In this document: positions 1-7,503 of the stretch, in pieces
Position numbering within the stretch: the first letter of the stretch is position 1
How the letters are laid out: the number at the start of each line of letters is the position of its first letter
DNA from: Chloroflexi bacterium RBG_16_64_43
GTDB taxonomy: Bacteria > Chloroflexota > Anaerolineae > Anaerolineales > RBG-16-64-43
Reading direction: 5' to 3'
Assembly: GCA_001796965.1 (NCBI GenBank)
Contig: MGOA01000063.1
Location: 1-17,125 of the forward strand
DNA: 17,125 nt
Program-made: the position numbers and the translations under genes
Notes under the pieces: generated by a model
Seen by the model: only the letters and a program-made list of their open reading frames with translations
Told to the model about the DNA's origin: nothing
Databases searched by the model: none

Positions 1-157
1 GCAGGGGAGATAGGCTCTTTTGCAGGTCGCCGTCGCGCGTGAAGTATTCCTCCGCCGGCTTGCCGTTAACGATGACCCCGCCAGCCGAGGCGACCACTCG
101 CACGCGCGCCGTGCTCTCTTTGCGTCGACCAACCCCTTCGTAGTATTGAGCTGCCAT
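1..157 (-). CDS. rpsI: 30S ribosomal protein S9, N-terminal part (partial)
   Basis: S9 is a small-subunit head protein whose C-terminal tail reaches the P-site tRNA. Only the first 52 codons are present; the rest, including that tail, lies beyond the left edge. The visible part begins MAAQYYEGVGRRKESTARVR and continues with GGVIVNGKPAEEYFTRD, both characteristic. The ATG at 157 has a GAGAGG about 11 bases upstream. It is the second gene of the rplM–rpsI pair. Confidence 0.96.
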   Translation of the reverse strand, partial: MAAQYYEGVGRRKESTARVRVVASAGGVIVNGKPAEEYFTRDGDLQKSLSPL

Positions 158-186
158 CGGTTCGTTTTCCTCTCTCGTTGCCGCGG

Positions 187-621
187 CTACTTGGCCGGCA
201 GCGGCTTGGGCTGCTGCGCCTGATGAGGATGCTCGGCCTCGGCGTAGATCTTGAGCATCTTGATCACCTGGCGGCCGCGCTTGTTGTGAGGCAACATGCC
301 CCACACGGCGGCCCGCACGACTCGGTCCGGGTGCTTGACCAATTGGTCTCGAAGAGAGATGGTCTTCAACCCTCCCGGATAGCCGGAATGGTGATAGTAC
401 ATCTTCTCGGTCAGCTTTTTGCCCGTGACGCGCAGTTTGCCGGCGTTGACTACGACGACAAAATCGCCCAGCTCGACCCCCGGGGTGAAGGTGGGCTTGT
501 GCTTGCCCAACAGGACCCGCGCGATGCGGCTGGCCAACCGTCCCAGAATCTCCCCACTGGCGTCTACCACAAACCAGTCGCGAGTGATCTCCCGCTCTTT
601 GGGGTAATAAGTCTTTTCCAC
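187..621 (-). CDS. rplM: 50S ribosomal protein L13
   Basis: L13 is an early-assembly large-subunit protein. Starting at GTG 621, the product is 144 residues: VEKTYYPKEREITRDWFVVDASGEILGRLASRIA in parts, then the family motif GDFVVVVNAGKLRVTGKK and the AVWGMLPHNKRGRQVIKMLKIYAE stretch near the end, cited for its GMLPHN core. A TTG at 636 is also in frame, but it overlaps the GGAGAG site that serves the GTG. The gene is 15 bases after truA and 29 before rpsI, the usual rplM–rpsI pair. Confidence 0.95.
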   Translation of the reverse strand: MEKTYYPKEREITRDWFVVDASGEILGRLASRIARVLLGKHKPTFTPGVELGDFVVVVNAGKLRVTGKKLTEKMYYHHSGYPGGLKTISLRDQLVKHPDRVVRAAVWGMLPHNKRGRQVIKMLKIYAEAEHPHQAQQPKPLPAK

Positions 622-628
622 TTTTGCT

Positions 629-634
629 CTCTCC
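629..634 (-). promoter_or_regulatory. Ribosome binding site of rplM (decides the start)
   Basis: The minus strand reads GGAGAG 7 bases before the GTG at 621. The in-frame TTG at 636 runs into this site, which makes the upstream start unlikely and gives L13 its normal N-terminus. Confidence 0.6.
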
Positions 635-636
635 AA

Positions 637-1431
637 CTACAACGTCTCGCCCAGCGCGCCGGACGGAGGCGCTTCCGCCTCAGACTCGTTCGGCGCCTCG
701 TAATCGATGCGCATCAGGCACAATCCCTTGGCCGGAGCCGCAGGCCCGCCGTGCCGTGCCCCCGGCCGCCCTAACAGGTCGAGGAACTCTGCCTCGGACA
801 CCCGCTCTTGCCCCACCCGCACCAAGCTGCCGACCAGCATGCGCACCATGCGGTACAGGAAGGCATCCGCCTGGATGGTGAACTCCAGCGCCTCATCGAT
901 CGGGCGCCATTCGGCACGCATCACGTGGCGCACCGTCGTTCCGCCGCGGTGGGGCGGCGTGCCAAATGCCGCGAAATCTTTCCGGCCGACGATCGCCGCA
1001 CTGACCCGCCCCAGAAGGCCGTGCTCGAGTGCGGGCCAAACGCGCCATGCGAAGCGCTCGCCTAGCGGGTCCGCCTGCCGGCTTTCAATGAGGCGGTAGC
1101 GGTAGGTCCGTCGCCGCGCACTGTAACGCGGGTGGAACTCGTTCGCCGCCTGCGTCACCGCGCGGCAGCGCACGTTGCCCGGGAGCCGCGCATTGAGTGC
1201 CGGGGCCAGTGCCTCGGGCAGGTGTGGCCAATCCAGGTCGAATGCCACCACTTGCCCCAGCGCATGGACACCGCTATCGGTGCGCCCCGCGGCCAGGAGA
1301 TGCGCGCCCTCCCAGCCCAGCCCGCGCAGGGCCTGTTCGAGCACTCCCTGGATGGTGCCCACGCCGGCCTGAATCTGGAAGCCGGCATAATCCGTGCCAT
1401 CGTAGGCCACAATCGCTTTGTAACGATCCAC
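637..1431 (-). CDS. truA: tRNA pseudouridine(38–40) synthase TruA
   Basis: TruA isomerises uridines 38 to 40 in the anticodon stem-loop of many tRNAs. From GTG at 1431 the product is 264 residues. The catalytic Asp is D52 in the family motif AAGRTDSGVHALGQ. Other features are the opening IVAYDGTDYAGFQIQ, EFHPRYSARRRTYRYRL and FLYRMVRMLVGSLVRVG near the C-terminus. TTG at 1443 is an alternative four codons upstream but lacks a site; GTG has a GGGG stretch about 6 bases before it. The TAG lies 15 bases before rplM. Confidence 0.94.
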   Translation of the reverse strand: MDRYKAIVAYDGTDYAGFQIQAGVGTIQGVLEQALRGLGWEGAHLLAAGRTDSGVHALGQVVAFDLDWPHLPEALAPALNARLPGNVRCRAVTQAANEFHPRYSARRRTYRYRLIESRQADPLGERFAWRVWPALEHGLLGRVSAAIVGRKDFAAFGTPPHRGGTTVRHVMRAEWRPIDEALEFTIQADAFLYRMVRMLVGSLVRVGQERVSEAEFLDLLGRPGARHGGPAAPAKGLCLMRIDYEAPNESEAEAPPSGALGETL

Positions 1432-1477
1432 GTCCCACCCCAACCGGGGAGAGCCGCAGCCCGCGCGGTCGAGCGGG

Positions 1478-1852
1478 CTAGCCTTCCACGAACTCGATCA
1501 GCACCAACTCTGCAGCATCGCCCAGCCGATGCCCCAGACGCAGGATGCGCGTATACCCGCCGCTGCGTTTTTCGAAGCGCGGCGCGATTTCATCGAATAG
1601 GCGCTTGACCGCCTCGGGATTTCCAAGGCGTGAGGCCGCGATGCGCCGCGCATGGACCATCGTGCTGGCCTCGGCCTTGGCGTGCTTGGCCCGCGTGACC
1701 AGCTGTTCCACCTCGCCGCGGATGGCCTGCGCCTTGGCGCGCGTCGTGCGAATACGGTCATTCAAGAGAAGCTGGTTGACCATTGTCTTGCGCAGCGCCG
1801 TGCGCTGTCCACTCGACCGACCCAGTTTCTTCCCGGCTACTTGGTGTCGCAT
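1478..1852 (-). CDS. rplQ: 50S ribosomal protein L17
   Basis: L17 is a large-subunit protein near the tunnel exit. The 124-residue product begins MRHQVAGKKLGRSSGQRTALRK, a strong family signature, followed by IRTTRAKAQAIRGEVEQLVTRAK and the C-terminal GGYTRILRLGHRLGDAAELVLIEFV. GGAG within the end of rpoA precedes its ATG by 6 bases, so it is likely translated together with rpoA. The stop is 46 bases from the start chosen for truA. Confidence 0.98.
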   Translation of the reverse strand: MRHQVAGKKLGRSSGQRTALRKTMVNQLLLNDRIRTTRAKAQAIRGEVEQLVTRAKHAKAEASTMVHARRIAASRLGNPEAVKRLFDEIAPRFEKRSGGYTRILRLGHRLGDAAELVLIEFVEG

Positions 1853-1855
1853 GCT

Positions 1856-2830
1856 CTACTCCGTTGCGCTTGGCGCAGGGCTTTCCACACCCCGCAGGAA
1901 GCCCTTCTCCTGCAACTTCTCGCGGAGTTCTTCCAGGCTCTTATCGCCGAAATTGCGGATCGACAGCACGGCCTCATCCCCCTTGCCCAACAGCTCGAGC
2001 ACTTCCCCTACCGTGGTGATGCCCGTGCGCTTGAGTGAATTGAACACGCGCACCGACAGGTCGAGCTGTTCAATGGGCGTCTCCAGGATCTCCGAGGAGA
2101 TCTTGGGCACGGCCACTTCGCTGACCCCGGCCGTGAGCGTTTCTTCACTTACCCCGGCCAGATCACGCAAATGCGCGATGAGGATCTGCGCGCTCTGGCT
2201 GAGCGATTCCTCCGGGCGAAGGGTGCCGTCGGTCCAGATCTCGAGCACCAGCCGGTCGAAGTTGGTATCTTGCCCGACCCGCGCCCGTTCCACATCGAAG
2301 TTCACCCGGCGCACCGGGCTGTAAATCGCGTCGACCGGCAACTCGCCGATGGGCAGGCGGCCGCGCTCCTCCGAGGGGGAGTAGCCACGCCCGTGCTGCA
2401 CGGTGAACTCGATATCCAATTGCGTCTTCGGATCATCGACCGTCAGCAAGTAGAGATCCGGGTTCACGATCTCGACCTCCGGCGGGGCGACGATGTCGGC
2501 GGCGGTGACGGTGCCTTCGCCGCTCACTTCCAGGCGCAGGCGGGCAGTTTCGCCCGCGAGGAGCTTGAGCCGCAGCTGCTTCACCTGCAGCAGCAACTGG
2601 GTCACATCTTCCTTGACGCCGGGAATGCTCGAGAACTCATGCGGGACGTCGGAAATGCGGAGCGAGACCACCGCCGCGCTCTCCAGCGAGGAGAGCAGCA
2701 CCCGCCGCAGCGCGTTGCCCAGGGTGATCCCGTAGCCGCTTTCCAGCGGGCTGATGACGAAGCGCCCGTAATTCTGGGCCATCGCATCCCGCTCGATCTT
2801 CGGCATGACCATATTCGTAGTAGTGCCCAC
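1856..2830 (-). CDS. rpoA: DNA-directed RNA polymerase subunit alpha
   Basis: The alpha subunit dimerises to seed RNA polymerase assembly and contacts UP elements and activators. The product is 324 residues. The N-terminal domain shows YGRFVISPLESGYGITLGNALRRVLLSSL (about 21–49), and the C-terminal domain runs near 250–315 with LDLSVRVFNSLKRTGI, in which the DNA-contacting Arg, Asn and Lys are kept, and IRNFGDKSLEEL. Translation probably begins at GTG 2830, though the ATG at 2806 gives a more compact start. It is 101 bases after rpsD and 3 before rplQ. Confidence 0.97.
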   Translation of the reverse strand: MGTTTNMVMPKIERDAMAQNYGRFVISPLESGYGITLGNALRRVLLSSLESAAVVSLRISDVPHEFSSIPGVKEDVTQLLLQVKQLRLKLLAGETARLRLEVSGEGTVTAADIVAPPEVEIVNPDLYLLTVDDPKTQLDIEFTVQHGRGYSPSEERGRLPIGELPVDAIYSPVRRVNFDVERARVGQDTNFDRLVLEIWTDGTLRPEESLSQSAQILIAHLRDLAGVSEETLTAGVSEVAVPKISSEILETPIEQLDLSVRVFNSLKRTGITTVGEVLELLGKGDEAVLSIRNFGDKSLEELREKLQEKGFLRGVESPAPSATE

Positions 2831-2835
2831 GTGAA

Positions 2836-2846
2836 CCCTCTCCTCC
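2836..2846 (-). promoter_or_regulatory. Ribosome binding site of rpoA (supports GTG start)
   Basis: The minus strand reads GGAGGAGAGGG, ending 5 bases before the GTG at 2830. The later ATG codons at 2812, 2806 and 2782 are much further away and lack sites of their own, so the GTG is favoured. Confidence 0.6.
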
Positions 2847-2896
2847 GGCGCACCCTGTCGAACCGCGCGCCAGACTGCTGGGTGTATCGGCGAGAT

Positions 2897-2930
2897 GGAG
2901 GCGCCCGCGGCGGCCTCCCTCGAGCCGAGG
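2897..2930 (-). other. Tandem stem-loops between rpsD and rpoA
   Basis: Reading the minus strand from the rpsD stop, the first hairpin is CCTCG-GCT-CGAGG (2930 to 2918). It is immediately followed, sharing two bases, by GGAGGC-C-GCC-GCG-GGC-GCCTCC (2918 to 2897), about nine G-C-rich pairs with one bulged C and a three-base loop. The two overlap at 2918, so they would compete or stack. No T run follows, which argues against a simple terminator. They may affect rpoA expression or RNA processing; this is inference. Confidence 0.45.
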
Positions 2931-2931
2931 T

Positions 2932-3573
2932 TTAGCGCGAGTAGAATTCGACGATCAATTGCTCATTCAGCCGGATGTCGCTCATCTCATGGCGCTCCGG
3001 ACGCTTGACCATTTTGCCCGAGAGGCGACCCAGGTCGCGTTCCAGCCAGGACGGTACCAGGCGCCCTTCGGCGGTTTCCGCCAAGCTCGTGAAGTAGGTG
3101 CGTGGGCGCGAGCCCTCGCGCACTTCGACCACATCGCCCGGGCGCACCACCATCGAGGGCACATCCGTCCGGCGGCCATTGACGTTGAAGTGACCGTGGG
3201 TGACGAGTACGCGCGCCATGCCGCGGCTTTCGGCGTAGCCCAGGCGGTAGACGACATTATCCAGGCGCGATTCGAGCGTCTGCAAAAGGTTGAGACCCGT
3301 CATCCCGCGCTTCTTGAGCGCTTCGGAATAGTAGCGCCGAAACTGTGCTTCAAGCACGCCGTAGACGCGGCGCGCTTTCTGCTTCTCGCGCAGCTGGCGC
3401 GTATAGTCTGACACGCGTTGGCGGCGGAATTGCGCATCCTTGCCGTGCATGCCGGGGGCAAACCCGCGGCGCTCGAAGGCACACTTCGGGCTGAGGCAGC
3501 GGGCGCCCTTGAGAAAGAGCTTCTCGCCCTCGCGGCGGCAGAGCTTGCAGACCGGTCCGATGTATTTCGACAT
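2932..3573 (-). CDS. rpsD: 30S ribosomal protein S4, zinc type
   Basis: S4 initiates assembly of the small-subunit body and, in E. coli, represses the alpha operon. The 213-residue product carries an N-terminal zinc knuckle with C9, C12, C26 and C31, marking the cysteine-containing form. The S4 RNA-binding domain follows at about residues 97–160 (ESRLDNVVYRLGYA, then HGHFNVNGRRTDVPS). It ends with the family-typical NEQLIVEFYSR. AAGGA and AGGAT repeats precede the ATG. Just after its TAA stop lie two stem-loops, before rpoA. Confidence 0.98.
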   Translation of the reverse strand: MSKYIGPVCKLCRREGEKLFLKGARCLSPKCAFERRGFAPGMHGKDAQFRRQRVSDYTRQLREKQKARRVYGVLEAQFRRYYSEALKKRGMTGLNLLQTLESRLDNVVYRLGYAESRGMARVLVTHGHFNVNGRRTDVPSMVVRPGDVVEVREGSRPRTYFTSLAETAEGRLVPSWLERDLGRLSGKMVKRPERHEMSDIRLNEQLIVEFYSR

Positions 3574-3601
3574 ATCCTATCCTTCCTTGCGCCTGACGTG
3601 C

Positions 3602-4000
3602 CTACACGCGGCGCTTCTTGGGCGGACGGCAGCCGTTGTGCGGCACAGGGGTCACGTCGCGGATCGAGCGCACGCGCAGGCCCATGCCCTGAATGGCACG
3701 GATGGCCGCTTCCCGGCCCGGGCCCGGGCCGTTGATGAACAGCTCGACTTCCTGCATACCCATTTCCATCGCCGCTTTGGCCGCCTGCTGTGCCGCCAGA
3801 CGAGCCGCAAAGGGCGTGCTCTTGCGCGAGCCCTTGAAGCCCGAGGTGCCGGCGCTGGCCCAGGCGATGGCGTTGCCCTGGGTGTCGGTGAGCGTGACGA
3901 TGGTGTTGTTGAACGAGGCGTGAATGTGCGCCTGGCCCGAGGCCACCGTTCGCTTGCCCTTCTTCGAAGCGCGACCGACGCTTTTCGCTGCTTGTGTCAT
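3602..4000 (-). CDS. rpsK: 30S ribosomal protein S11
   Basis: S11 is on the platform of the small subunit close to the E-site codon. The product is 132 residues. Family motifs are HIHASFNNTIVTLTD, GFKGSRKSTPFAA, the GPGPGREAAIRA turn and the ending IRDVTPVPHNGCRPPKKRRV, split at the conserved HNGC. GAGGACCT lies directly before the ATG at 4000. It follows the long gap after rpsM and is 28 bases before rpsD. Confidence 0.98.
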   Translation of the reverse strand: MTQAAKSVGRASKKGKRTVASGQAHIHASFNNTIVTLTDTQGNAIAWASAGTSGFKGSRKSTPFAARLAAQQAAKAAMEMGMQEVELFINGPGPGREAAIRAIQGMGLRVRSIRDVTPVPHNGCRPPKKRRV

Positions 4001-4135
4001 AGGTCCTCACTCTTCTTCCTGAACAATCCCATAACTCCACGCCGCCTGCTCCGTGCCGGCCCGCAGCCGTTGGGGGGAAGGAGCCCCGGGGGCGCGGCAG
4101 CCAGCATGCGGCGGACCCACCGCCAACCGATGCGG

Positions 4136-4525
4136 TTACTTCTTCTTCGCTCCGCGTCGGCGGCCGCGGCCGGCCACCGTCTTCTTGGGGCCCTTGCGCG
4201 TGCGCGAATTGGTGCGCGTGCGCTGCCCGCGTGCCGGCAGGTTGCGCCGGTGGCGCAGCCCGCGGTAGCAGCCGATCTCCACCAGGCGCTTAATATTCAT
4301 CTGCACCTCGCGGCGCAGATCGCCCTCTACGGTGAAGTTTTTGCCGATGTAATCGCGCAGCGCCGTGACCTCGGCCTCCGTCAGATCGCGCACCCGGGTA
4401 TCGGGGCTGATCTTGGTGGCCTGCAGGATTCGCTGTGCCGTCGGCTGGCCGACCCCGAAGATATAGGTCAGCCCCACCTCAATGCGCTTCTCGCGCGGCA
4501 AGTCAACGCCTTCAATACGCGCCAT
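4136..4525 (-). CDS. rpsM: 30S ribosomal protein S13
   Basis: S13 sits in the head of the small subunit, contacts the P-site tRNA and bridges to L5. The product is 129 residues: ARIEGVDLPREKRIEVGLTYIFGVG, the helix-two-turn-helix region, then CYRGLRHRRNLPARGQRTRTNSRTRKGPKK, cited in parts, and a very basic tail ending RRRGAKKK. An AGGGA site inside rpmJ precedes the ATG. It begins the alpha-type block. A 135-base gap, long for this cluster, separates it from rpsK. Confidence 0.98.
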   Translation of the reverse strand: MARIEGVDLPREKRIEVGLTYIFGVGQPTAQRILQATKISPDTRVRDLTEAEVTALRDYIGKNFTVEGDLRREVQMNIKRLVEIGCYRGLRHRRNLPARGQRTRTNSRTRKGPKKTVAGRGRRRGAKKK

Positions 4526-4530
4526 GGCTC

Positions 4531-4644
4531 TTATCCCTGTCGCTGCTTGTGCTTCGGATTGTCACAAATCACATACACCTTGCCTGCCCGCCGGACGATC
4601 TTGCACTTGGGGCAGCGCTTGCGAACCGAAGATGATACTTTCAT
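4531..4644 (-). CDS. rpmJ: 50S ribosomal protein L36, zinc type
   Basis: L36 is the smallest large-subunit protein and helps fold 23S rRNA near the GTPase region. This 37-residue gene runs from ATG at 4644 to TAA at 4531 and reads MKVSSSVRKRCPKCKIVRR and onward to PKHKQRQG. The zinc ligands are C11, C14, C27 and H32, so it is the zinc-binding form. AAAGGA lies about 10 bases upstream. It is 40 bases after map and 5 before rpsM. Its small size makes it easy to miss. Confidence 0.97.
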   Translation of the reverse strand: MKVSSSVRKRCPKCKIVRRAGKVYVICDNPKHKQRQG

Positions 4645-4684
4645 TGCCGCTCACGTCCTTTCTGCGTCCACCTGCGCCCGCGCC

Positions 4685-5452
4685 TCATTCCAAGGTGAGG
4701 ATCAGCGGGCCGTCCGCCGTCACGGCCACTGTATGTTCGAAATGCGCGGTCAACGACCCGTCGGCCGAGACCACCGTCCAGTGGTTGTCGAGCACCGCCG
4801 TTTCGTTGGTGCTCACCAGCACCATCGGCTCGAGGGCGATGGTCATGCCCTCGCGCAGCGGCACGCCGCGCCCAGCTTGCCCGTAATTGGGCACTTGCGG
4901 GTCCTCGTGCATCGCCCGCCCGACCCCGTGGCCGGTGTAGTCGCGCACGACCTGGAACCCGGCGCGCTCGACCACCTCTTGAATCGCTGCCGACACATCG
5001 CCGGTGCGATTGGCCGCAACCATCTTCAGGATTCCGGCTTCGAGCGCCGCTTCGGTCACCCGCAGCAGCTTTTCGGCCAGCGTCGAAATCGATCCAACCC
5101 CCACGCTGAATGCCGAGTCGCCGACGTATCCTTCAAACACCGTGCCGCAATCCACGCTGACGATATCCCCCTCGCGCAGCTTGCGCTTGCCGGGAATGCC
5201 GTGCACCAACTCGTCGTTCACACTGACCGTGGTCACCGCCGGAAAGGGCGGCTCCCCGTATCCGAGAAACGCCGGCTGCGCCCCGTGGTTGCGAATGACC
5301 TCCGCCGCAGCGGCGTTGATGTCCGCGGTCGTAACGCCCGGGCGGATGACTGCGCGCGCCGCCGCCAGCGCGCGGGCATTGATTCGCCCGGCCTCGCGCA
5401 TGATCGCCAGTTCTTCGGGCGTCTTGAGCGAGATGCCGCGCTTCCAGGGCAT
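4685..5452 (-). CDS. map: Methionine aminopeptidase, type I
   Basis: Map removes the initiator methionine from nascent proteins after deformylation. The 255-residue product has the pita-bread fold motifs and all five metal ligands: D101 (VSVDCG), D112 (YVGDSAF), H175 (TGHGVGRAMHEDP), E208 (ALEPM) and E239 (AHFEHT), with the substrate-contact H84 in ELVHGIPG. There is no N-terminal zinc-finger extension, so it is the short type I form. It begins 2 bases after adk. Downstream, only 40 bases separate it from rpmJ, leaving no room for infA. Confidence 0.98.
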   Translation of the reverse strand: MPWKRGISLKTPEELAIMREAGRINARALAAARAVIRPGVTTADINAAAAEVIRNHGAQPAFLGYGEPPFPAVTTVSVNDELVHGIPGKRKLREGDIVSVDCGTVFEGYVGDSAFSVGVGSISTLAEKLLRVTEAALEAGILKMVAANRTGDVSAAIQEVVERAGFQVVRDYTGHGVGRAMHEDPQVPNYGQAGRGVPLREGMTIALEPMVLVSTNETAVLDNHWTVVSADGSLTAHFEHTVAVTADGPLILTLE

Positions 5453-5454
5453 CC

Positions 5455-6111
5455 TCAGTCCGCCTTCACCGCGGCCATGAGGTCCGCCGTCACGTCCTCG
5501 ATCGGCCGGTCACCGTCTATCTCCACCAGCATTCCCTTGTCGCGATAGTATTCAATCAGCGGCGTCGTCTGTTCGCTATACACCTGAATGCGCCGGCGAA
5601 CGGTTTCCTCGCTGTCATCATCGCGTTGGTAAAGTTCCGATCCGTCCACATCGCACGTCCCCGCGACGCGCGGCGGGTTGAGCGTGCGGTGATACACGTG
5701 GCCCTTGGCGCGGCACGTCAGCCGCCCAGCTAGACGGTCGACCAGCGTAGCCGCCGGGGCCGTCACGAAAGGCACCAGGCGCACACAGCCGCGGCAGACG
5801 TCCTGCAGCGTGTGCTCAATCGCCTCGGCCTGGGCCGTCGTGCGCGGGAAGCCATCCAGGATGGCGCCTCGTCTGCAATCCGGCTGGGCCAGCCGCTCAC
5901 GCACCATGGCGATCGTCACTTCATCCGGCACCAGATCGCCGCGGTCAATGAAGCTCTGGGCCAGACGCCCCAGCTCGCTCTTCTCACGCATATGGTGGCG
6001 AAACAAGTCGCCCGTTGAAATGTGCGGTATCGCCAACTTCTTTGCCAACACCGCCGCCTGGGTTCCTTTGCCGGCACCCGGCGGGCCGAGCATCACGATG
6101 TAGACCGACAT
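5455..6111 (-). CDS. adk: Adenylate kinase
   Basis: Adk interconverts ATP + AMP and 2 ADP in the cytoplasm. The 218-residue product is the long form with a lid domain. Visible parts: P-loop GPPGAGKGT (9–17), AMP-binding ISTGDLFR and LDGFPRT (85–91), and the lid from about 127 to 164 ending ELYQRDDD. In zinc-bearing lids, four ligands (C, C, C, D) are expected; here the positions are C133, K136, C153 and D156, so the second Cys is replaced by Lys. It lies between secY and map, 2 bases from map. Confidence 0.98.
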   Translation of the reverse strand: MSVYIVMLGPPGAGKGTQAAVLAKKLAIPHISTGDLFRHHMREKSELGRLAQSFIDRGDLVPDEVTIAMVRERLAQPDCRRGAILDGFPRTTAQAEAIEHTLQDVCRGCVRLVPFVTAPAATLVDRLAGRLTCRAKGHVYHRTLNPPRVAGTCDVDGSELYQRDDDSEETVRRRIQVYSEQTTPLIEYYRDKGMLVEIDGDRPIEDVTADLMAAVKAD

Positions 6112-6138
6112 GTCGGGCCTCGTGGTCCAGCCCCGGCG

Positions 6139-7479
6139 CTAATGAACGAGCATCGACTCGTCGTAACCCCGCAGCTTGAGTTCTGCCTCGAGATTGAAGA
6201 ACAGGTCGCGCACCACGCCCACCACGATCAGCAGGCCCGAGGAGGAGACCAGCAGCAAGCTGCTGCTGCCGGCAAACGGGAACACCACGTTGACGATGTA
6301 AGGCAAGGTGGCCACCACCCCCAGGAACAGTGCTCCAGGGAGCGTGATCCGCCGCATGACGCGCGTCAGATAGCGCTGGGTTGGTGCTCCCGCCGTGACT
6401 CCAGGGATCTGCGCGCCTGAGCGTTTAAGGTTATCGCCGTAGTTCTGCTGGGCAAAGAGCACATCCGTGTAGAAGAAAGTGAAGAGCACCACCAGCACGA
6501 AATACATCAGCCCATACCATCCGCTCTGGCCGCCGAAGATCGACTCTACACTCGCCGCCAAATTGCGCACCCATAGCGTCTTGGAGGCGATGAAGAACTG
6601 GGCGATGATCGCCGGGAAGGTCAGGAACGACTGGGCGAAGATGAGCGGGATCATGCCCGCCATGTTCACCAAGAGGGGCAGCGTGCCCTTGACCGGCATT
6701 GCCTGGCGGTGGCCGATGCGCCGGCCGGGGTACATCACCGGTACGTTGCGCCGGCCCTGCTGCACCACCACGATGGCGAAAACGGTCAGGATCATCAGCG
6801 CCAGGTAGAACGCGATCAGGAACCAACGCCGCTGCTCGTCGGTCAGCAACTGGCCGAAGTTGGCCGGGATGCGCGAGACGATGCCCGCAAAAATGATCAG
6901 CGACAGGCCCTGGTTGCGAACGCCGTATTCCGAGATCAGCTCACCCAGCCAGATGCCGAACATCGTCCCGGCGGTCATGGTGAGCAGGGTAGTGATCGTC
7001 GGCACCAGGTTCTCACCGGTGAAGCCGAAGTGCTTGATGATCGGCAGCCCGCCCGCCAGAGTCTGGAACAGGCGCACCTGGCCGATCGCGTTGAGCGTGG
7101 CCATCGGCACGGCCAAGTAGTACGTCCAGCGCTCCATCCAGCGCCGGCCTTCCTGCGGGTTCTCTTTCATGCGCCGGTCCCAGGCGGGGATGATCGGCAC
7201 CAGAAGCTGCAGGATGATCTGCGCCGTGATGTAAGGGTAGACCCCCATGGCCAGAACCGAGAAGTTCGACACCGTGCCGCCCGAAAGCAAGTCGAGCAGG
7301 TTGAGCAGCGTGCTGCCGGCGCCTCCCTGGGCGAAAATCTGCGCCAGCGCGGCGCGGTCTACACCCGGCACAGGCACATGCGAGGCGAGGCGGTAGACCA
7401 CGAGCAAGGCCAGCGTAATGAGCAGCCGGTTGCGCAGGTCCGTAGCGGTCCATAGATGACGCAAGGCTGAACGACGCAT
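6139..7479 (-). CDS. secY: Protein translocase subunit SecY
   Basis: SecY forms the protein-conducting channel of the inner membrane together with SecE and SecG. The 446-residue product has the expected ten hydrophobic segments, the first near residues 19–32. Family landmarks are the plug and TM2 region (VSNFSVLAMGVYPYITAQII, about 70–89), the cytosolic loop GRRNVPVMYPGRR (242–254) and the C-terminal cytosolic tail RGYDESMLVH. AAGGAG stands 7 bases before the ATG. It follows rplO by 24 bases and precedes adk by 27, the standard spc arrangement. Confidence 0.98.
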   Translation of the reverse strand: MRRSALRHLWTATDLRNRLLITLALLVVYRLASHVPVPGVDRAALAQIFAQGGAGSTLLNLLDLLSGGTVSNFSVLAMGVYPYITAQIILQLLVPIIPAWDRRMKENPQEGRRWMERWTYYLAVPMATLNAIGQVRLFQTLAGGLPIIKHFGFTGENLVPTITTLLTMTAGTMFGIWLGELISEYGVRNQGLSLIIFAGIVSRIPANFGQLLTDEQRRWFLIAFYLALMILTVFAIVVVQQGRRNVPVMYPGRRIGHRQAMPVKGTLPLLVNMAGMIPLIFAQSFLTFPAIIAQFFIASKTLWVRNLAASVESIFGGQSGWYGLMYFVLVVLFTFFYTDVLFAQQNYGDNLKRSGAQIPGVTAGAPTQRYLTRVMRRITLPGALFLGVVATLPYIVNVVFPFAGSSSLLLVSSSGLLIVVGVVRDLFFNLEAELKLRGYDESMLVH

Positions 7480-7503
7480 GCTCTGGCTCCTTAGTCCCCA
7501 CCG

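Noticed and set aside
2897..2918. Rho-independent terminator after rpsD
   Set aside because: The stem is strong, but no T run follows on the coding strand and rpoA starts shortly after, so it is listed only as a stem-loop.
4645..4684. A hidden infA or other small gene between map and rpmJ
   Set aside because: Forty bases are too few, and neither strand shows a start with a plausible product.
3440..5548. A 702-codon open frame on the plus strand
   Set aside because: It runs antisense across rpsD, rpsK, rpsM, rpmJ and map, all certain genes. GC-rich DNA with biased third positions leaves long open frames on the opposite strand. The translation is rich in Arg, His and Ala and shows no recognisable domain.
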